Below, piece after piece: positions 17,805 to 26,868 of a stretch of 64,000 nt of DNA (position 1 is the stretch's first letter; the number at the start of each line of letters is the position of its first letter). The DNA is taken from NCBI RefSeq assembly GCF_012034245.1, contig NZ_JAATEO010000028.1, positions 1-64,000 of the forward strand. Direction: 5' to 3'. A model generated the notes under the pieces. The model saw only the letters and a list, made by a program, of their open reading frames with translations, was not told the DNA's origin and searched no databases. The stretch is from Micromonospora thermarum (GTDB lineage Bacteria > Actinomycetota > Actinomycetes > Mycobacteriales > Micromonosporaceae). A program made the translations under genes and the position numbers.

Positions 17805-19790
17805 ATGAGCGTCCCGTCCACCACGCCGCGCCCCGCCGCGGCCAATTCCGTGTGGCCCCGGCTGGAGCCGCTGCTGCCCCAGGTGACCAAGCCCATCCAG
17901 TACGTCGGTGGCGAACTGGGCGCGGTGGTCAAGGACTGGGACGCGGCGACCGTCCGGTGGGCGCTGATGTACCCCGACGCGTACGAGGTCGGCCTGCCGA
18001 ACCAGGGCGTGCAGATCCTCTACGAGGTGCTCAACGAGCTGCCCGACGTGCTCGCCGAGCGGACGTACGCGGTCTGGCCGGACCTGGAGAAGCTGATGCG
18101 CGCCCACGGCGTGCCGCAGTTCACCGTCGACGCGCACCGCTCGGTGCGGGACTTCGACGTGTTCGGCGTCTCCTTCTCCACCGAGCTGGGCTACACCAAC
18201 CTGCTCACCGCGATCGACCTGGCCGGCATCCCGCTGCTCGCCGCCGACCGCACCGACGCCGACCCGGTGATCGTGGCCGGCGGGCACGCCGCGTTCAACC
18301 CGGAGCCGATCGCCGACTTCGTCGACGCCGCCGTGCTCGGCGACGGCGAGGAGGCGGTCCTGGAGATCACCGCGATCGTCCGGGAGTGGAAGGCCGAGGG
18401 CTCCCCGGGCGGGCGCGACGAGCTGCTGCTGCGGCTGGCCCGCACCGAGAGCGTCTACGTCCCGCGCTTCTACGACGTGGACTACCTGCCCGACGGCCGG
18501 ATCCAGCGGGTCGTGCCGAACCGCCCGGACGTGCCGTTCCGGGTGCACAAGCGCACGACGATGGACCTGGACGCCTGGCCGTACCCGAAGAAGCCCCTCG
18601 TCCCGCTGGCCGAGACGGTCCACGAGCGGTACGCGGTCGAGATCTTCCGGGGCTGCACCCGGGGCTGCCGGTTCTGCCAGGCGGGCATGATCACCCGCCC
18701 GGTGCGCGAGCGGTCGATCACCACGGTGGGGCAGATGGTGCAGCAGGGGCTGGAGTTCTCCGGCTTCCACGAGGTGGGCCTGCTGTCGCTGTCGTCGGCC
18801 GACCACTCCGAGATCGGCGACATGTGTTCCGGCCTCGCGCAGCAGTACGAGGGCACCAACGTGTCGCTCTCGCTGCCGTCGACGCGGGTGGACGCGTTCA
18901 ACATCGAGCTGGCGCAGGAACTGTCCCGCAACGGCCGGCGGACCGGTCTGACCTTCGCCCCCGAGGGCGGGTCGGAGCGGATCCGCAAGGTGATCAACAA
19001 GATGGTGTCGAAGGAAGACCTCATCCGCACCGTGGTCACCGCGTACACCAACGGGTGGCGGCAGGTGAAGCTCTACTTCATGTGCGGCCTGCCCACCGAG
19101 ACCGACGAGGACGTCCTCGAGATCGCCGACATGGCGCACGAGGTCATCAAGGCCGGCCGGGCGGCGACCGGCTCGAAGGACATCCGCTGCACGGTGTCGA
19201 TCGGCGGGTTCGTGCCGAAGCCGCACACCCCGTTCCAGTGGGCGGCGATGGAGCGGCCGGAGGTCATCGACGGCCGGCTCAGGCTGCTCAAACAGGCGAT
19301 CAACGCCGACCGTTCGCTGGGCCGGGCGATCGGCTTCCGCTACCACGACGGCGAGCCGTCGCTGATCGAGGGCCTGCTGTCCCGCGGTGACCGCCGGGTG
19401 GGCGCGGTGATCCGCAAGGTCTGGGAGAACGGCGGCCGCTTCGACGGCTGGAGCGAGCACTTCTCGTACCAGCGGTGGGTGGAAGCCGCCGCCGAGGTGC
19501 TGCCGGCCTTCGGCGTCGACCTGGACTGGTACACCACCCGGGAGCGCGACGAGCTGGAGGTCCTGCCCTGGGACCACCTCGACTCGGGCCTCGACAAGGA
19601 CTGGCTCTGGCAGGACTGGCAGGACTCCCTGAGCGAGTACGAGCAGGACGACTGCCGGTGGACCCCGTGCTTCGACTGCGGCGTCTGCCCGTCGATGGAC
19701 ACGGAGATCCAGATCGGTCCCACCGGGAAGAAGCTGCTCCCGCTGACCCCGATCAACGGCCTGCGGGTCCCCAGCGGCACCCCGCAGTAG
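17805..19790 (+). CDS. B12-binding-type radical SAM protein (TIGR03960 family)
   Basis: A 661-residue protein with an N-terminal B12-binding-like domain (about 60-210, including VIVAGGHAAFNPEP) followed by a radical-SAM core. The 4Fe-4S triad is C284-x3-C288-x2-C291 (GCTRGCRFCQAG), and later segments RTGLTFAPEGGSERIR and KLYFMCGLPTETDED are typical of the family. A C-terminal cysteine cluster (CFDCGVC) may bind a second metal centre. The family is of unproven function but is nearly always next to a DUF2344 protein and RNase E/G, as here, suggesting work on RNA or ribosomes. ATG at 17805 is preceded by TACCCT at 8 nt and no SD. Confidence 0.92.
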   Translation: MSVPSTTPRPAAANSVWPRLEPLLPQVTKPIQYVGGELGAVVKDWDAATVRWALMYPDAYEVGLPNQGVQILYEVLNELPDVLAERTYAVWPDLEKLMRAHGVPQFTVDAHRSVRDFDVFGVSFSTELGYTNLLTAIDLAGIPLLAADRTDADPVIVAGGHAAFNPEPIADFVDAAVLGDGEEAVLEITAIVREWKAEGSPGGRDELLLRLARTESVYVPRFYDVDYLPDGRIQRVVPNRPDVPFRVHKRTTMDLDAWPYPKKPLVPLAETVHERYAVEIFRGCTRGCRFCQAGMITRPVRERSITTVGQMVQQGLEFSGFHEVGLLSLSSADHSEIGDMCSGLAQQYEGTNVSLSLPSTRVDAFNIELAQELSRNGRRTGLTFAPEGGSERIRKVINKMVSKEDLIRTVVTAYTNGWRQVKLYFMCGLPTETDEDVLEIADMAHEVIKAGRAATGSKDIRCTVSIGGFVPKPHTPFQWAAMERPEVIDGRLRLLKQAINADRSLGRAIGFRYHDGEPSLIEGLLSRGDRRVGAVIRKVWENGGRFDGWSEHFSYQRWVEAAAEVLPAFGVDLDWYTTRERDELEVLPWDHLDSGLDKDWLWQDWQDSLSEYEQDDCRWTPCFDCGVCPSMDTEIQIGPTGKKLLPLTPINGLRVPSGTPQ

Positions 19791-19838
19791 CCCCCGGGGC
19801 CGGCGACCGGCCGGCCCGGACACCCGAGGAGCACGACG

Positions 19839-20615
19839 ATCAGTAGGAAACCACAGCCGGAGGGCGGGCAGGCGCCGGTCGTCCAGCGCATCCGCATCCG
19901 GTACGCCAAGCGGGGACCGCTGCGGTTCACCTCGCACCGGGACTTCGCGCGCGCGTTCGAGCGGGCGCTGCGCCGGGCGGGTGTGCCCATGGCGTACTCC
20001 CAGGGCTTCACACCCCACCCCAAGATCTCGTACGCCAGCGCGGCGCCCACCGGCGTGGCGAGCGAGGCGGAGTACCTGGAGATCGGGCTGCGCGAGACGG
20101 TCGACCCGGCCGCGCTGCGCGGCGCGCTCGACGCCGCCCTCTCGCCCGGGCTCGACGTGCTCGACGCCGTGGTCGCGACGGGCGGGAGCCTGCCCGACCG
20201 GATCGAGGCCTCGCACTGGCGGATCGAGCTGCCCGAGGTCGACGCCGCCGTGCTCCAGAAGGCGGTGGCCGCCTTCAGCGCCGCCGACGAGGTGCTGGTC
20301 GAGCGGATGACCAAGCAGGGCCGGCGTACCTTCGACGCGCGGGCGGCGGTCATCTCCATCGATGTGATCACGCCGGCCGAGACGCCTTCCGGGGTCCCGG
20401 CGGTACCGTGTGCGATACTCGAACTGGTCGTGCGGCAGGTCACCCCCTCCGTACGGCCCGATGACGTCCTTTCCGGCCTCCGCGTGGTGGCCGACCTGGA
20501 GCCGCCGGTCTCACCGAGGGTGACCCGGCTGGCACAGGGCACGCTGACCGCGCAGGGTGCGATCGCGGATCCGTTGGAAGCGGACCGCGACGGGGCAACC
20601 ATCGATGGGCGCTGA
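19839..20615 (+). CDS. TIGR03936/DUF2344 partner protein, apparent ATC start codon
   Basis: The 258-residue frame carries the family N-terminus RIRIRYAKRGPLRFTSHRDF, the GFTPHPKISYA motif and ends LEADRDG...DGR before TGA. The conserved N-terminus cannot be reached from any ATG, GTG or TTG: the first in-frame candidate is GTG at 19983, which would delete about 48 conserved residues. Instead GAGGAG (19826-19831) sits 7 nt before the codon ATC at 19839, followed by SRKPQPEGG, as if the usual ATG had become ATC. The gene is in the same frame as the upstream radical-SAM gene, separated by its TAG at 19788. Some bacteria fuse the two proteins. Function is unknown; context with RNase E suggests RNA or ribosome metabolism. 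Confidence 0.85.
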   Translation: MSRKPQPEGGQAPVVQRIRIRYAKRGPLRFTSHRDFARAFERALRRAGVPMAYSQGFTPHPKISYASAAPTGVASEAEYLEIGLRETVDPAALRGALDAALSPGLDVLDAVVATGGSLPDRIEASHWRIELPEVDAAVLQKAVAAFSAADEVLVERMTKQGRRTFDARAAVISIDVITPAETPSGVPAVPCAILELVVRQVTPSVRPDDVLSGLRVVADLEPPVSPRVTRLAQGTLTAQGAIADPLEADRDGATIDGR

Positions 20616-20649
20616 CCGACGGTCGGTGCCCGGCTAGGCAGACTTCGGC

Positions 20650-20670
20650 GGTCGCGCGGCTCGCGCGACC
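20650..20670 (+). promoter_or_regulatory. Hairpin in the leader between DUF2344 gene and RNase E/G
   Basis: A perfect 9-bp stem (20650-20658 with 20662-20670) closes a 3-nt loop, 35 bases after the upstream stop and 76 before the rne ATG. It may be a terminator for the upstream pair or a leader element of rne; sequence alone does not decide. Confidence 0.5.
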
Positions 20671-20745
20671 GGCGGAAACACCTTTGCGGCGACCCTGCGT
20701 GGCAGCGCTCACCCGCGCCCGGGGTAGCCAGAACTGGAGACGCCC

Positions 20746-23700
20746 ATGCTCGAGAACGAGCCCGAGGGCGGCGAACGCACCGGCTCCCAGCCGGTTGGCG
20801 AGGCCGCCGCACACCACACCGCCGACGGCGGTGCCCCCACGACCCCCGCCGACTCGTCGGCGGAGAGCGGAATCCCGGCCGCCGGCGAGCCCGCCGCGGC
20901 CGCCCCGGACGAGCCGGCGGGCGGCGCCCCCGGCGAGTCGACCGGCCCGGCGGGTGAGCTCGCCGGCAGCGGCGTCGCCGAGTTGGGCCCGCCGTCCACC
21001 CCGCGTAAGCGGGCCAGCCGGCGGCGGGTCGCCCCGGTGGCCCAGCCGGAGCAGATCGAGGCGCCGGTCGAGGCCAGCAGCGACGTCGCGCCGGGCAGCG
21101 GCGAGGCGCCCCAGGCGGAGGTGCTCGCCCCCGTGTCCGGGGACGGCGAGCCGCCCGCTAAGGCGACACGTCGCCGGCGCAAGGCCACCACGACCAAGGC
21201 CGTCGAGGAGCCCGTCGCCGTGGCCGGGGCGGAGGAGGCCGGGGCGGACGTCGTACCCCCGGTGAAGGTGACCCGTACCCGCCGCAAGAAGGCGGCCCCC
21301 GCGGCGGCCGAGCCGGCCGCGGAAACCCCGGCCGACGCCGCCGGGGTCGGCACCGAGGCCGCGCCGGCCGAGCCGGCGGCGGCCGAGGCCGGTCCGACCG
21401 AGGTCGAGCCGGAGGCCGGCACCGAGTTCGGCGCGGCGCAGCCCCCGGCCGTCACCGGCGCCGGGGAGGTGCCCTCCGGGGTGCCCGCGCCCGCCGAGGA
21501 GGCCGAGCCGGAGCGCCCGACGCGCCGCCGGCGGGCAGCCCTGTCCGCGCCGACGGTGCTGTTCATGGCCCCGCAGCCGGAGGAGATCCCCGTCGTGCGG
21601 GCCGTCGAGGAGCCGGCCGCCGAGGAGGCGGCCGAGCCGTCACGCCGCCGCCGGCGCGGTCGCCGCGAGGTCGAGCCGGTCGAGGCGGTCGAAGCGGTCG
21701 AGGTGGTCGAGGCCGAGGAGGAGCCGACCGAGGAGGCCCTGGAGGTCGCCGAGGACGAGGACGAGGACGAGACGGCGGCCGCCCGTCGCCGGCGCCGGCG
21801 CGGCCGGCGTGGCCGCGGCCGGGGCAAGGGCGGTGCCGAGGAGGCCGAGGACGAGGAGGCCGAGGAGGCCGCTCAGGCCGAGGCGGAGGAGCCCGAGGCC
21901 GAGGAGGACGAGGAGCCCGAGGCCGAGGGCGGCGACGGGCTGACCCGGCGCCGCCGGCGCCGGCGGCGCCGGGGAACGGGCGACGTCGAGGCGGCCACGG
22001 ACGACGGCGTGCCGACGGTCGTGAAGATCCGGGAGCCGCGCCGTACGGTCGACGAGGTGCAGGGCGTCTCCGGCTCCACCCGGCTGGAGGCCAAGCGCCA
22101 GCGGCGCCGGGACGGCCGTGAGCAGCGGCGTACGCGACCGTCGATCCTCAGCGAGGCCGAGTTCCTGGCCCGGCGCGAGGCGGTGGACCGGGTGATGGCC
22201 GTCCGCCAGCGCGGCGACCGCACGCAGATCGCCGTCCTGGAGGACGGTGTGCTGGTCGAGCACTACGTGACCCGCAACTCGGCCGCCACGATGGCCGGCA
22301 ACGTGTACCTGGGCAAGGTGCAGAACGTGCTGCCCAGCATGGAGGCGGCGTTCGTCGACATCGGCCGGGGCCGCAACGCCGTGCTGTACGCGGGCGAGGT
22401 CAACTGGGACACCACCGGCCTGGAGGGCCGCGCCCGGTCGATCGAGCAGGCCCTCAAGTCTGGCGACTCGGTGCTCGTGCAGGTCACCAAGGACCCGATC
22501 GGGCACAAGGGCGCCCGGCTGACCAGCCACGTGGCGCTCTCCGGCCGCCACCTCGTCTACGTGCCGGGCGGCAACGCGTCCGGCATCAGCCGGAAGCTGC
22601 CGGACAACGAGCGCAAGCGCCTGCGGGATGCGCTGAAGAAGCTGGTCCCGGACGGCGCCGGCGTGATCGTCCGCACCGCCGCCGAGGGCGCCAGCGAGGA
22701 CGAGCTGGCCCGCGACGTCAAGCGGCTCCAGGCGCAGTGGGAGGACATCCAGGCCAAGGCCGCCGAGGGCGGCGCCCCGGTGCTGCTCTACGAGGAGCCC
22801 GACCTGGTCATCCGCGTCGTCCGGGACCTCTTCAACGAGGACTTCCGGGAGCTGGTGATCGAGGGCGAAGGCGCGTACGGCATGGTCGAGTCGTACCTGT
22901 CGCACGTCTCGCCGGACCTGGTCGCCCGCCTGCGCCGCCACGTGGGCGCCACCGACGTGTTCGCCGAGTACCGGATCGACGAGCAGATCCTCAAGGGCCT
23001 GGACCGGAAGGTCTTTCTCCCCTCCGGTGGTCACCTGGTCATCGACCGCACCGAGGCGATGACCGTGGTCGACGTCAACACCGGCAAGTACACGGGTGCC
23101 GGCGGCAACCTGGAGGAGACGGTCACCCGGAACAACCTGGAGGCCGCCGAGGAGATCGTCCGCCAGCTGCGGCTGCGCGACATCGGCGGCATCGTGGTGA
23201 TCGACTTCATCGACATGGTGCTGGAGTCGAACCGGGAGCTGGTGCTGCGCCGGCTGACCGAGTGCCTCGGGCGGGACCGCACCAAGCACCAGGTCACCGA
23301 GATCACCTCGCTCGGCCTGGTGCAGATGACCCGCAAGCGGATCGGCGCGGGCCTGCTGGAGGCGTTCAGCGAGACCTGCGAGTGCTGCAAGGGCCGGGGC
23401 CTGATCATCCACACCGAGCCGGTGCCGGAGAAGTCCCGCCCGGGCGGCGCGGCGGAGAAGGTCAAGGCGGTCGCCTCGGCCGCGCCCGCCGTCGAGGCGG
23501 GCGCCCCGTCCCGTCGCCGGGGCCGCAAGAGCGCCCCGGCGGAGCGGGCGGTGGTCGAGGTCGCCGAGAACGAGAGCCCGGCCGACATCACCGGCACCAC
23601 CGACGCCACGGGCACCACGACCACCGCATCGGACGCCGACTACTACGACACGATGGGCTACGACCTGTCCCGGTACGAGACCGAGACGCCGGCGGCGCCG

Positions 23701-23853
23701 GACATCGCCGACAGCCAGACCGGCGACTCGGCCCGGCTGGCGGCGCCCGACGACCCGGACGCGCTGGGCGACGGCGAGGGTGAGGAGCCCGAGGGCAGTA
23801 CGGGCCGGCGGCGGTCCCGGCGGGGCGGCGCGCGGCGGCGTACCCGCCCCTGA
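20746..23853 (+). CDS. rne: Ribonuclease E/G
   Basis: Endoribonuclease that starts mRNA decay and matures rRNA/tRNA. The 1035-residue protein has a long low-complexity N-terminus (1 to ~470) rich in Ala/Pro/Glu with blocks of Arg (RRRRRGRRGRGRG), then an S1 domain from about 515 (GNVYLGKVQNVLPSM), the DNase I-like catalytic core with the Mg-binding Asp776 (DVNTGKY) and Asp820 (DFIDM), and the zinc-link cysteines C878 and C881 (CECCKGRG). Actinobacteria usually place the disordered arms on both sides of the core, as here, with a further acidic/basic tail after ~900. ATG at 20746 follows CTGGAGA. It is followed by a strong hairpin terminator before rplU. Confidence 0.96.
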   Translation: MLENEPEGGERTGSQPVGEAAAHHTADGGAPTTPADSSAESGIPAAGEPAAAAPDEPAGGAPGESTGPAGELAGSGVAELGPPSTPRKRASRRRVAPVAQPEQIEAPVEASSDVAPGSGEAPQAEVLAPVSGDGEPPAKATRRRRKATTTKAVEEPVAVAGAEEAGADVVPPVKVTRTRRKKAAPAAAEPAAETPADAAGVGTEAAPAEPAAAEAGPTEVEPEAGTEFGAAQPPAVTGAGEVPSGVPAPAEEAEPERPTRRRRAALSAPTVLFMAPQPEEIPVVRAVEEPAAEEAAEPSRRRRRGRREVEPVEAVEAVEVVEAEEEPTEEALEVAEDEDEDETAAARRRRRRGRRGRGRGKGGAEEAEDEEAEEAAQAEAEEPEAEEDEEPEAEGGDGLTRRRRRRRRRGTGDVEAATDDGVPTVVKIREPRRTVDEVQGVSGSTRLEAKRQRRRDGREQRRTRPSILSEAEFLARREAVDRVMAVRQRGDRTQIAVLEDGVLVEHYVTRNSAATMAGNVYLGKVQNVLPSMEAAFVDIGRGRNAVLYAGEVNWDTTGLEGRARSIEQALKSGDSVLVQVTKDPIGHKGARLTSHVALSGRHLVYVPGGNASGISRKLPDNERKRLRDALKKLVPDGAGVIVRTAAEGASEDELARDVKRLQAQWEDIQAKAAEGGAPVLLYEEPDLVIRVVRDLFNEDFRELVIEGEGAYGMVESYLSHVSPDLVARLRRHVGATDVFAEYRIDEQILKGLDRKVFLPSGGHLVIDRTEAMTVVDVNTGKYTGAGGNLEETVTRNNLEAAEEIVRQLRLRDIGGIVVIDFIDMVLESNRELVLRRLTECLGRDRTKHQVTEITSLGLVQMTRKRIGAGLLEAFSETCECCKGRGLIIHTEPVPEKSRPGGAAEKVKAVASAAPAVEAGAPSRRRGRKSAPAERAVVEVAENESPADITGTTDATGTTTTASDADYYDTMGYDLSRYETETPAAPDIADSQTGDSARLAAPDDPDALGDGEGEEPEGSTGRRRSRRGGARRRTRP

Positions 23854-23865
23854 CGGCTGTGCTCC

Positions 23866-23901
23866 ACGACAGGGCTCCCGCTTCGGCGGGGGCCCTGTCG
23901 T
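23866..23901 (+). terminator. Terminator after RNase E/G gene
   Basis: A 10-bp stem (23866-23875 with 23892-23901) with an inner cccgc/gcggg pairing forms a long GC-rich hairpin 12 bases after the rne stop. It separates rne from the ribosomal protein operon. Confidence 0.8.
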
Positions 23902-24095
23902 CGTGTCCGGCGGGGTAGGGTGGGGCCGTTCGGGCAGGCCCGGTTTGGGAGTCGGCCCGACCATGGCGTACGCTTGCCTGCGGCGCACTTTGGTGTGCCG
24001 AGTTCCCGTGTGCCCGCGCCGCCGTGCCTCTGCTACCCGGCGAGCCGCCGCGGGAACGACCGCCAGCAGCCTCAACGACAGGGAGTCCGCCTCCG

Positions 24096-24410
24096 ATGTA
24101 CGCGATCGTCAAGACCGGCGGCAAGCAGTACAAGGTCGCCGAGGGCGACGTGATCGAGGTCGAGAAGCTCGCCGGTGCCCCCGGCGACGCGGTGAAGCTC
24201 GCCGCGGTGCTCCTCGTCGACGGTGACGACCTGGTGACCGACGCGGCGAAGCTTGCCGAGGTCGAGGTGTCCGGCGAGATCGCCGCGCACACCAAGGGCC
24301 CGAAGATCCGGATCCACAAGTTCAAGAACAAGACCGGCTACCACAAGCGCCAGGGTCACCGCCAGCCGCTGACCCAGGTCAAGGTGACCGGCATCTCCAG
24401 CGGGAAGTAG
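24096..24410 (+). CDS. rplU: 50S ribosomal protein L21
   Basis: Large-subunit protein that binds 23S rRNA. The 104-residue sequence is typical: MYAIVKTGGKQYKV start, a GPKIRIHKFKNKTGY block and a C-terminal GHRQPLTQVKVTGI. It is preceded by about 190 bases without a gene (23902-24095), which probably contain its promoter and leader; I see no clear structure matching a named L21 leader. The stop is 11 nt before rpmA, the universal rplU-rpmA pair, and obgE follows the terminator. Confidence 0.98.
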   Translation: MYAIVKTGGKQYKVAEGDVIEVEKLAGAPGDAVKLAAVLLVDGDDLVTDAAKLAEVEVSGEIAAHTKGPKIRIHKFKNKTGYHKRQGHRQPLTQVKVTGISSGK

Positions 24411-24421
24411 GTCGTCCTCCA

Positions 24422-24676
24422 ATGGCTCACAAAAAGGGTGCGTCCAGCTCGCGTAACGGCCGTGACTCCGCGGCCCAGCGGCTCGGCGTGAAGCGCTTCG
24501 GTGGTCAGGTCGTCAGCGCGGGTGAGATCCTCATCCGCCAGCGCGGCACCAAGTTCCACCCCGGTGACCTGGTCGGCCGCGGCGGCGACGACACGCTCTT
24601 CGCGCTGGCCGCCGGTGCGGTCCAGTTCGGCACCAAGCGCGGTCGCAAGACCGTCAGCATCGTGCCGCAGCAGTAG
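24422..24676 (+). CDS. rpmA: 50S ribosomal protein L27
   Basis: Large-subunit protein whose N-terminus reaches the peptidyl-transferase centre. The 84-residue sequence starts MAHKKGASSSRNGRDS, with no N-terminal extension of the kind that is cleaved in Firmicutes. The middle VSAGEILIRQRGTKFHPG and the end KTVSIVPQQ are standard. It is co-transcribed with rplU 11 nt upstream and is followed by a hairpin with a T-rich tail. Confidence 0.98.
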   Translation: MAHKKGASSSRNGRDSAAQRLGVKRFGGQVVSAGEILIRQRGTKFHPGDLVGRGGDDTLFALAAGAVQFGTKRGRKTVSIVPQQ

Positions 24677-24687
24677 TTCTCCGGCTG

Positions 24688-24731
24688 AGCGGGCCGCGGA
24701 CCTCGTGTCCCGGCCCGCTTCGCCTTTTCTC
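24688..24731 (+). terminator. Terminator after rpmA
   Basis: A 9-bp stem (24688-24696 with 24711-24719) is followed by cgccttttct, a rare T-run in this genome, giving a near-classical intrinsic terminator 11 bases after the rpmA stop. Confidence 0.8.
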
Positions 24732-24766
24732 GTGCGGGGGCGTACCTCGCTGGAAGGATTGTCGGC

Positions 24767-26215
24767 GTGACGACTTTCGTTGACCGGGTCGTCCTGCACC
24801 TGCAGGCCGGCGACGGCGGGCACGGCTGTGCCTCGATCCACCGGGAGAAGTTCAAGCCCTTCGGCGGGCCCGACGGCGGCAACGGCGGGCACGGCGGCAG
24901 CGTCTCCCTGGTGGTCGACCCGCAGGTGCACACGCTGCTCGACTTCCACTTCCGCCCGCACGTCAAGGCGCCCAACGGCAAGGGCGGCGCCGGCTCGAAC
25001 CGGGACGGCGCGAACGGTGCCGACCTGGTCCTCAAGGTGCCCAACGGCACCGTCGTGCAGACCACCGACGGCACGGTGCTCGCCGACATGGTCGGCGCCG
25101 GCACCACCTTCGAGGTGGCCCGGGGCGGGCGCGGCGGCCGGGGCAACGCCTCGCTGGCCAACGCCCGCCGCAAGGCCCCCGGCTTCGCCGAGCTGGGCGA
25201 GCCGGGCGAGCAGTTGGACGTGGTGCTGGAGCTGAAGAGCGTCGCCGACGTCGGCCTGGTCGGCTTCCCGTCCGCCGGCAAGTCGTCGCTGATCTCGGTC
25301 ATCTCGGCCGCCCGGCCGAAGATCGCCGACTACCCGTTCACCACCCTCGTGCCGAACCTCGGCGTGGTCCGGGTGGACAACCACACCTTCACCGTCGCGG
25401 ACGTGCCCGGCCTGATCCCCGGGGCGGCCACCGGCAAGGGGCTCGGCCTGGAGTTCCTCCGGCACATCGAGCGCTGCTCGGTGCTGGTGCACGTGGTCGA
25501 CACGGCGACGTTGGAGCCGGGCCGCGACCCGGTGGCCGACATCGACACGATCGAGGCGGAGCTGACCGCGTACGGCGGCCTGGCCGACCGGCCGCGCCTC
25601 GTCGCGCTGAACAAGGTCGACGTGCCGGACGGGCGGGACCTGGCCGAGATCGTCCGACCCGACCTGGAGGCGCGCGGCTTCCGGCTGTTCGAGGTCTCCG
25701 CCGCCACCCGCGAGGGGCTCAAGGAGCTCACGTACGCCATGGCGGAGCTGGTGGAGGCCGCGCGGGCCGCCGCGCCGCCGGCCGAGCCGACCCGGATCGT
25801 CATCCGGCCACAGGCGGTCGACGACGCGGGCTTCACGATCGAGGCCGCCCCGGACGGCGCCTGGGTCGTGCGGGGTGTCCGACCCGAGCGGTGGGTACGG
25901 CAGACGAACTTCGACAACGACGAGGCGATCGGCTACCTGGCCGACCGGCTGGCCCGGCTGGGCGTCGAGGAGAAGCTCGGCAAGGCCGGGGCGCAGGCCG
26001 GCGACCTGGTGCGCATCGGGGAGCGCGAGTTCGACTGGCAGCCGACCCTGTACGCGGGGGCCGACTTCGTCCCCGGTGTCCGGGGCGCCGACATCCGGCT
26101 GGAGGAGAAGGCGGCCCGGCCCAGCGCCGCCGAGCGGCTGGCGGCCCGCAAGGCCCGGCGGCAGCGCCCGGCCGACGAGGTCGAGGCGGGCGAGCCGGAG
26201 CAGGACGCCGAATAG
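24767..26215 (+). CDS. obgE: GTPase ObgE/CgtA
   Basis: Essential GTPase of late 50S assembly and stress control. The 482-residue protein has the Gly-rich Obg fold (1-160, GGPDGGNGGHGG), the G domain with G1 GFPSAGKSS at 166-174, G3 DVPGLIPGA and G4 NKVD at 282-285, and a C-terminal OCT domain (about 340-430) with a charged tail. The switch residues read PGAATGKGLG where many bacteria have EGAHEGKGLG. GTG at 24767 follows GGAAGGA at about 8 nt. The gene completes the rplU-rpmA-obgE cluster; the proB/proA genes often found next in actinobacteria are absent. Confidence 0.97.
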   Translation: MTTFVDRVVLHLQAGDGGHGCASIHREKFKPFGGPDGGNGGHGGSVSLVVDPQVHTLLDFHFRPHVKAPNGKGGAGSNRDGANGADLVLKVPNGTVVQTTDGTVLADMVGAGTTFEVARGGRGGRGNASLANARRKAPGFAELGEPGEQLDVVLELKSVADVGLVGFPSAGKSSLISVISAARPKIADYPFTTLVPNLGVVRVDNHTFTVADVPGLIPGAATGKGLGLEFLRHIERCSVLVHVVDTATLEPGRDPVADIDTIEAELTAYGGLADRPRLVALNKVDVPDGRDLAEIVRPDLEARGFRLFEVSAATREGLKELTYAMAELVEAARAAAPPAEPTRIVIRPQAVDDAGFTIEAAPDGAWVVRGVRPERWVRQTNFDNDEAIGYLADRLARLGVEEKLGKAGAQAGDLVRIGEREFDWQPTLYAGADFVPGVRGADIRLEEKAARPSAAERLAARKARRQRPADEVEAGEPEQDAE

Positions 26216-26285
26216 CTCGGTGCGCTCCGTGATCGGGTCGACTGCCCGCAACCTGCGCGACAGACGCCCGGCCTACCGTCGGGTG

Positions 26286-26714
26286 ATGCTGATCACGGCA
26301 CGTACCGCCAGCGATCCGGAACTCGCCGCCCTGGTGGCGGCCCAGCACCGCGAGCTTCGCGACGGCGGCTGGGCCGGCCCGCCCGGCCCTCTGCCGGAGG
26401 ACGTCCGTTTCCTGGTGGCGGTGCTCGGCGGCCGGGCGGTGGCGTGCGGCGGGCTGCGGGCACTCGACGACGGGAGCGGCGAGGTGCACCGGCTGTACGT
26501 CCGGCCGGCGCACCGGGGGCGGGGCGTCGCCCGGCAACTGCTGGCGGCGCTGGAGGAGATGGCGTTCCAGTCCGGTCACGCGCTGGTCCGGCTGCGCACC
26601 GGCGTACACCTCGCCGCCTTCTACACGACGTGCGGCTACCAGCGCATCCCCGGGTACGGCGAGCCGGACCCGTACACCGTGTGCTTCGCGAAGCGGCTCC
26701 CGATCGCTGCCTGA
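26286..26714 (+). CDS. GNAT-family N-acetyltransferase
   Basis: A 142-residue protein with the GNAT fold that transfers acetyl from acetyl-CoA to an amine. The CoA-binding motif A is VRPAHRGRGVARQLL at about 76-90 (RxxGxG/A pattern RGRGVA), followed by the helix LLAALEEMA and the closing FYTTCGYQRIPGYG segment. The substrate cannot be inferred. ATG at 26286 is preferred over the adjacent GTG at 26283 because the -10-like TACCGT (26274-26279) sits exactly 6 nt before it with no SD, matching other leaderless starts in the window. It opens the accessory block after obgE. Confidence 0.9.
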   Translation: MLITARTASDPELAALVAAQHRELRDGGWAGPPGPLPEDVRFLVAVLGGRAVACGGLRALDDGSGEVHRLYVRPAHRGRGVARQLLAALEEMAFQSGHALVRLRTGVHLAAFYTTCGYQRIPGYGEPDPYTVCFAKRLPIAA

Positions 26715-26868
26715 CACCGGCCGGCCCTCGGGCGGGCATCGGCGGGCGGGCCGTGACCGGCGGCGGCCGCCAGGGGGCCGTCAACGGCGGCCGTCACGAG
26801 GCCGGTGCTGCCGGACGCGGGGCCGTCACGCGGGCCGGCGGTGCCGCACGCGCGGGCGGCGCGCGACG

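Noticed and set aside
26715..26868. ggccgtca repeats after the GNAT gene as a short tandem repeat
   Set aside because: Spacing and sequence are irregular; it looks like biased GC-rich spacer.
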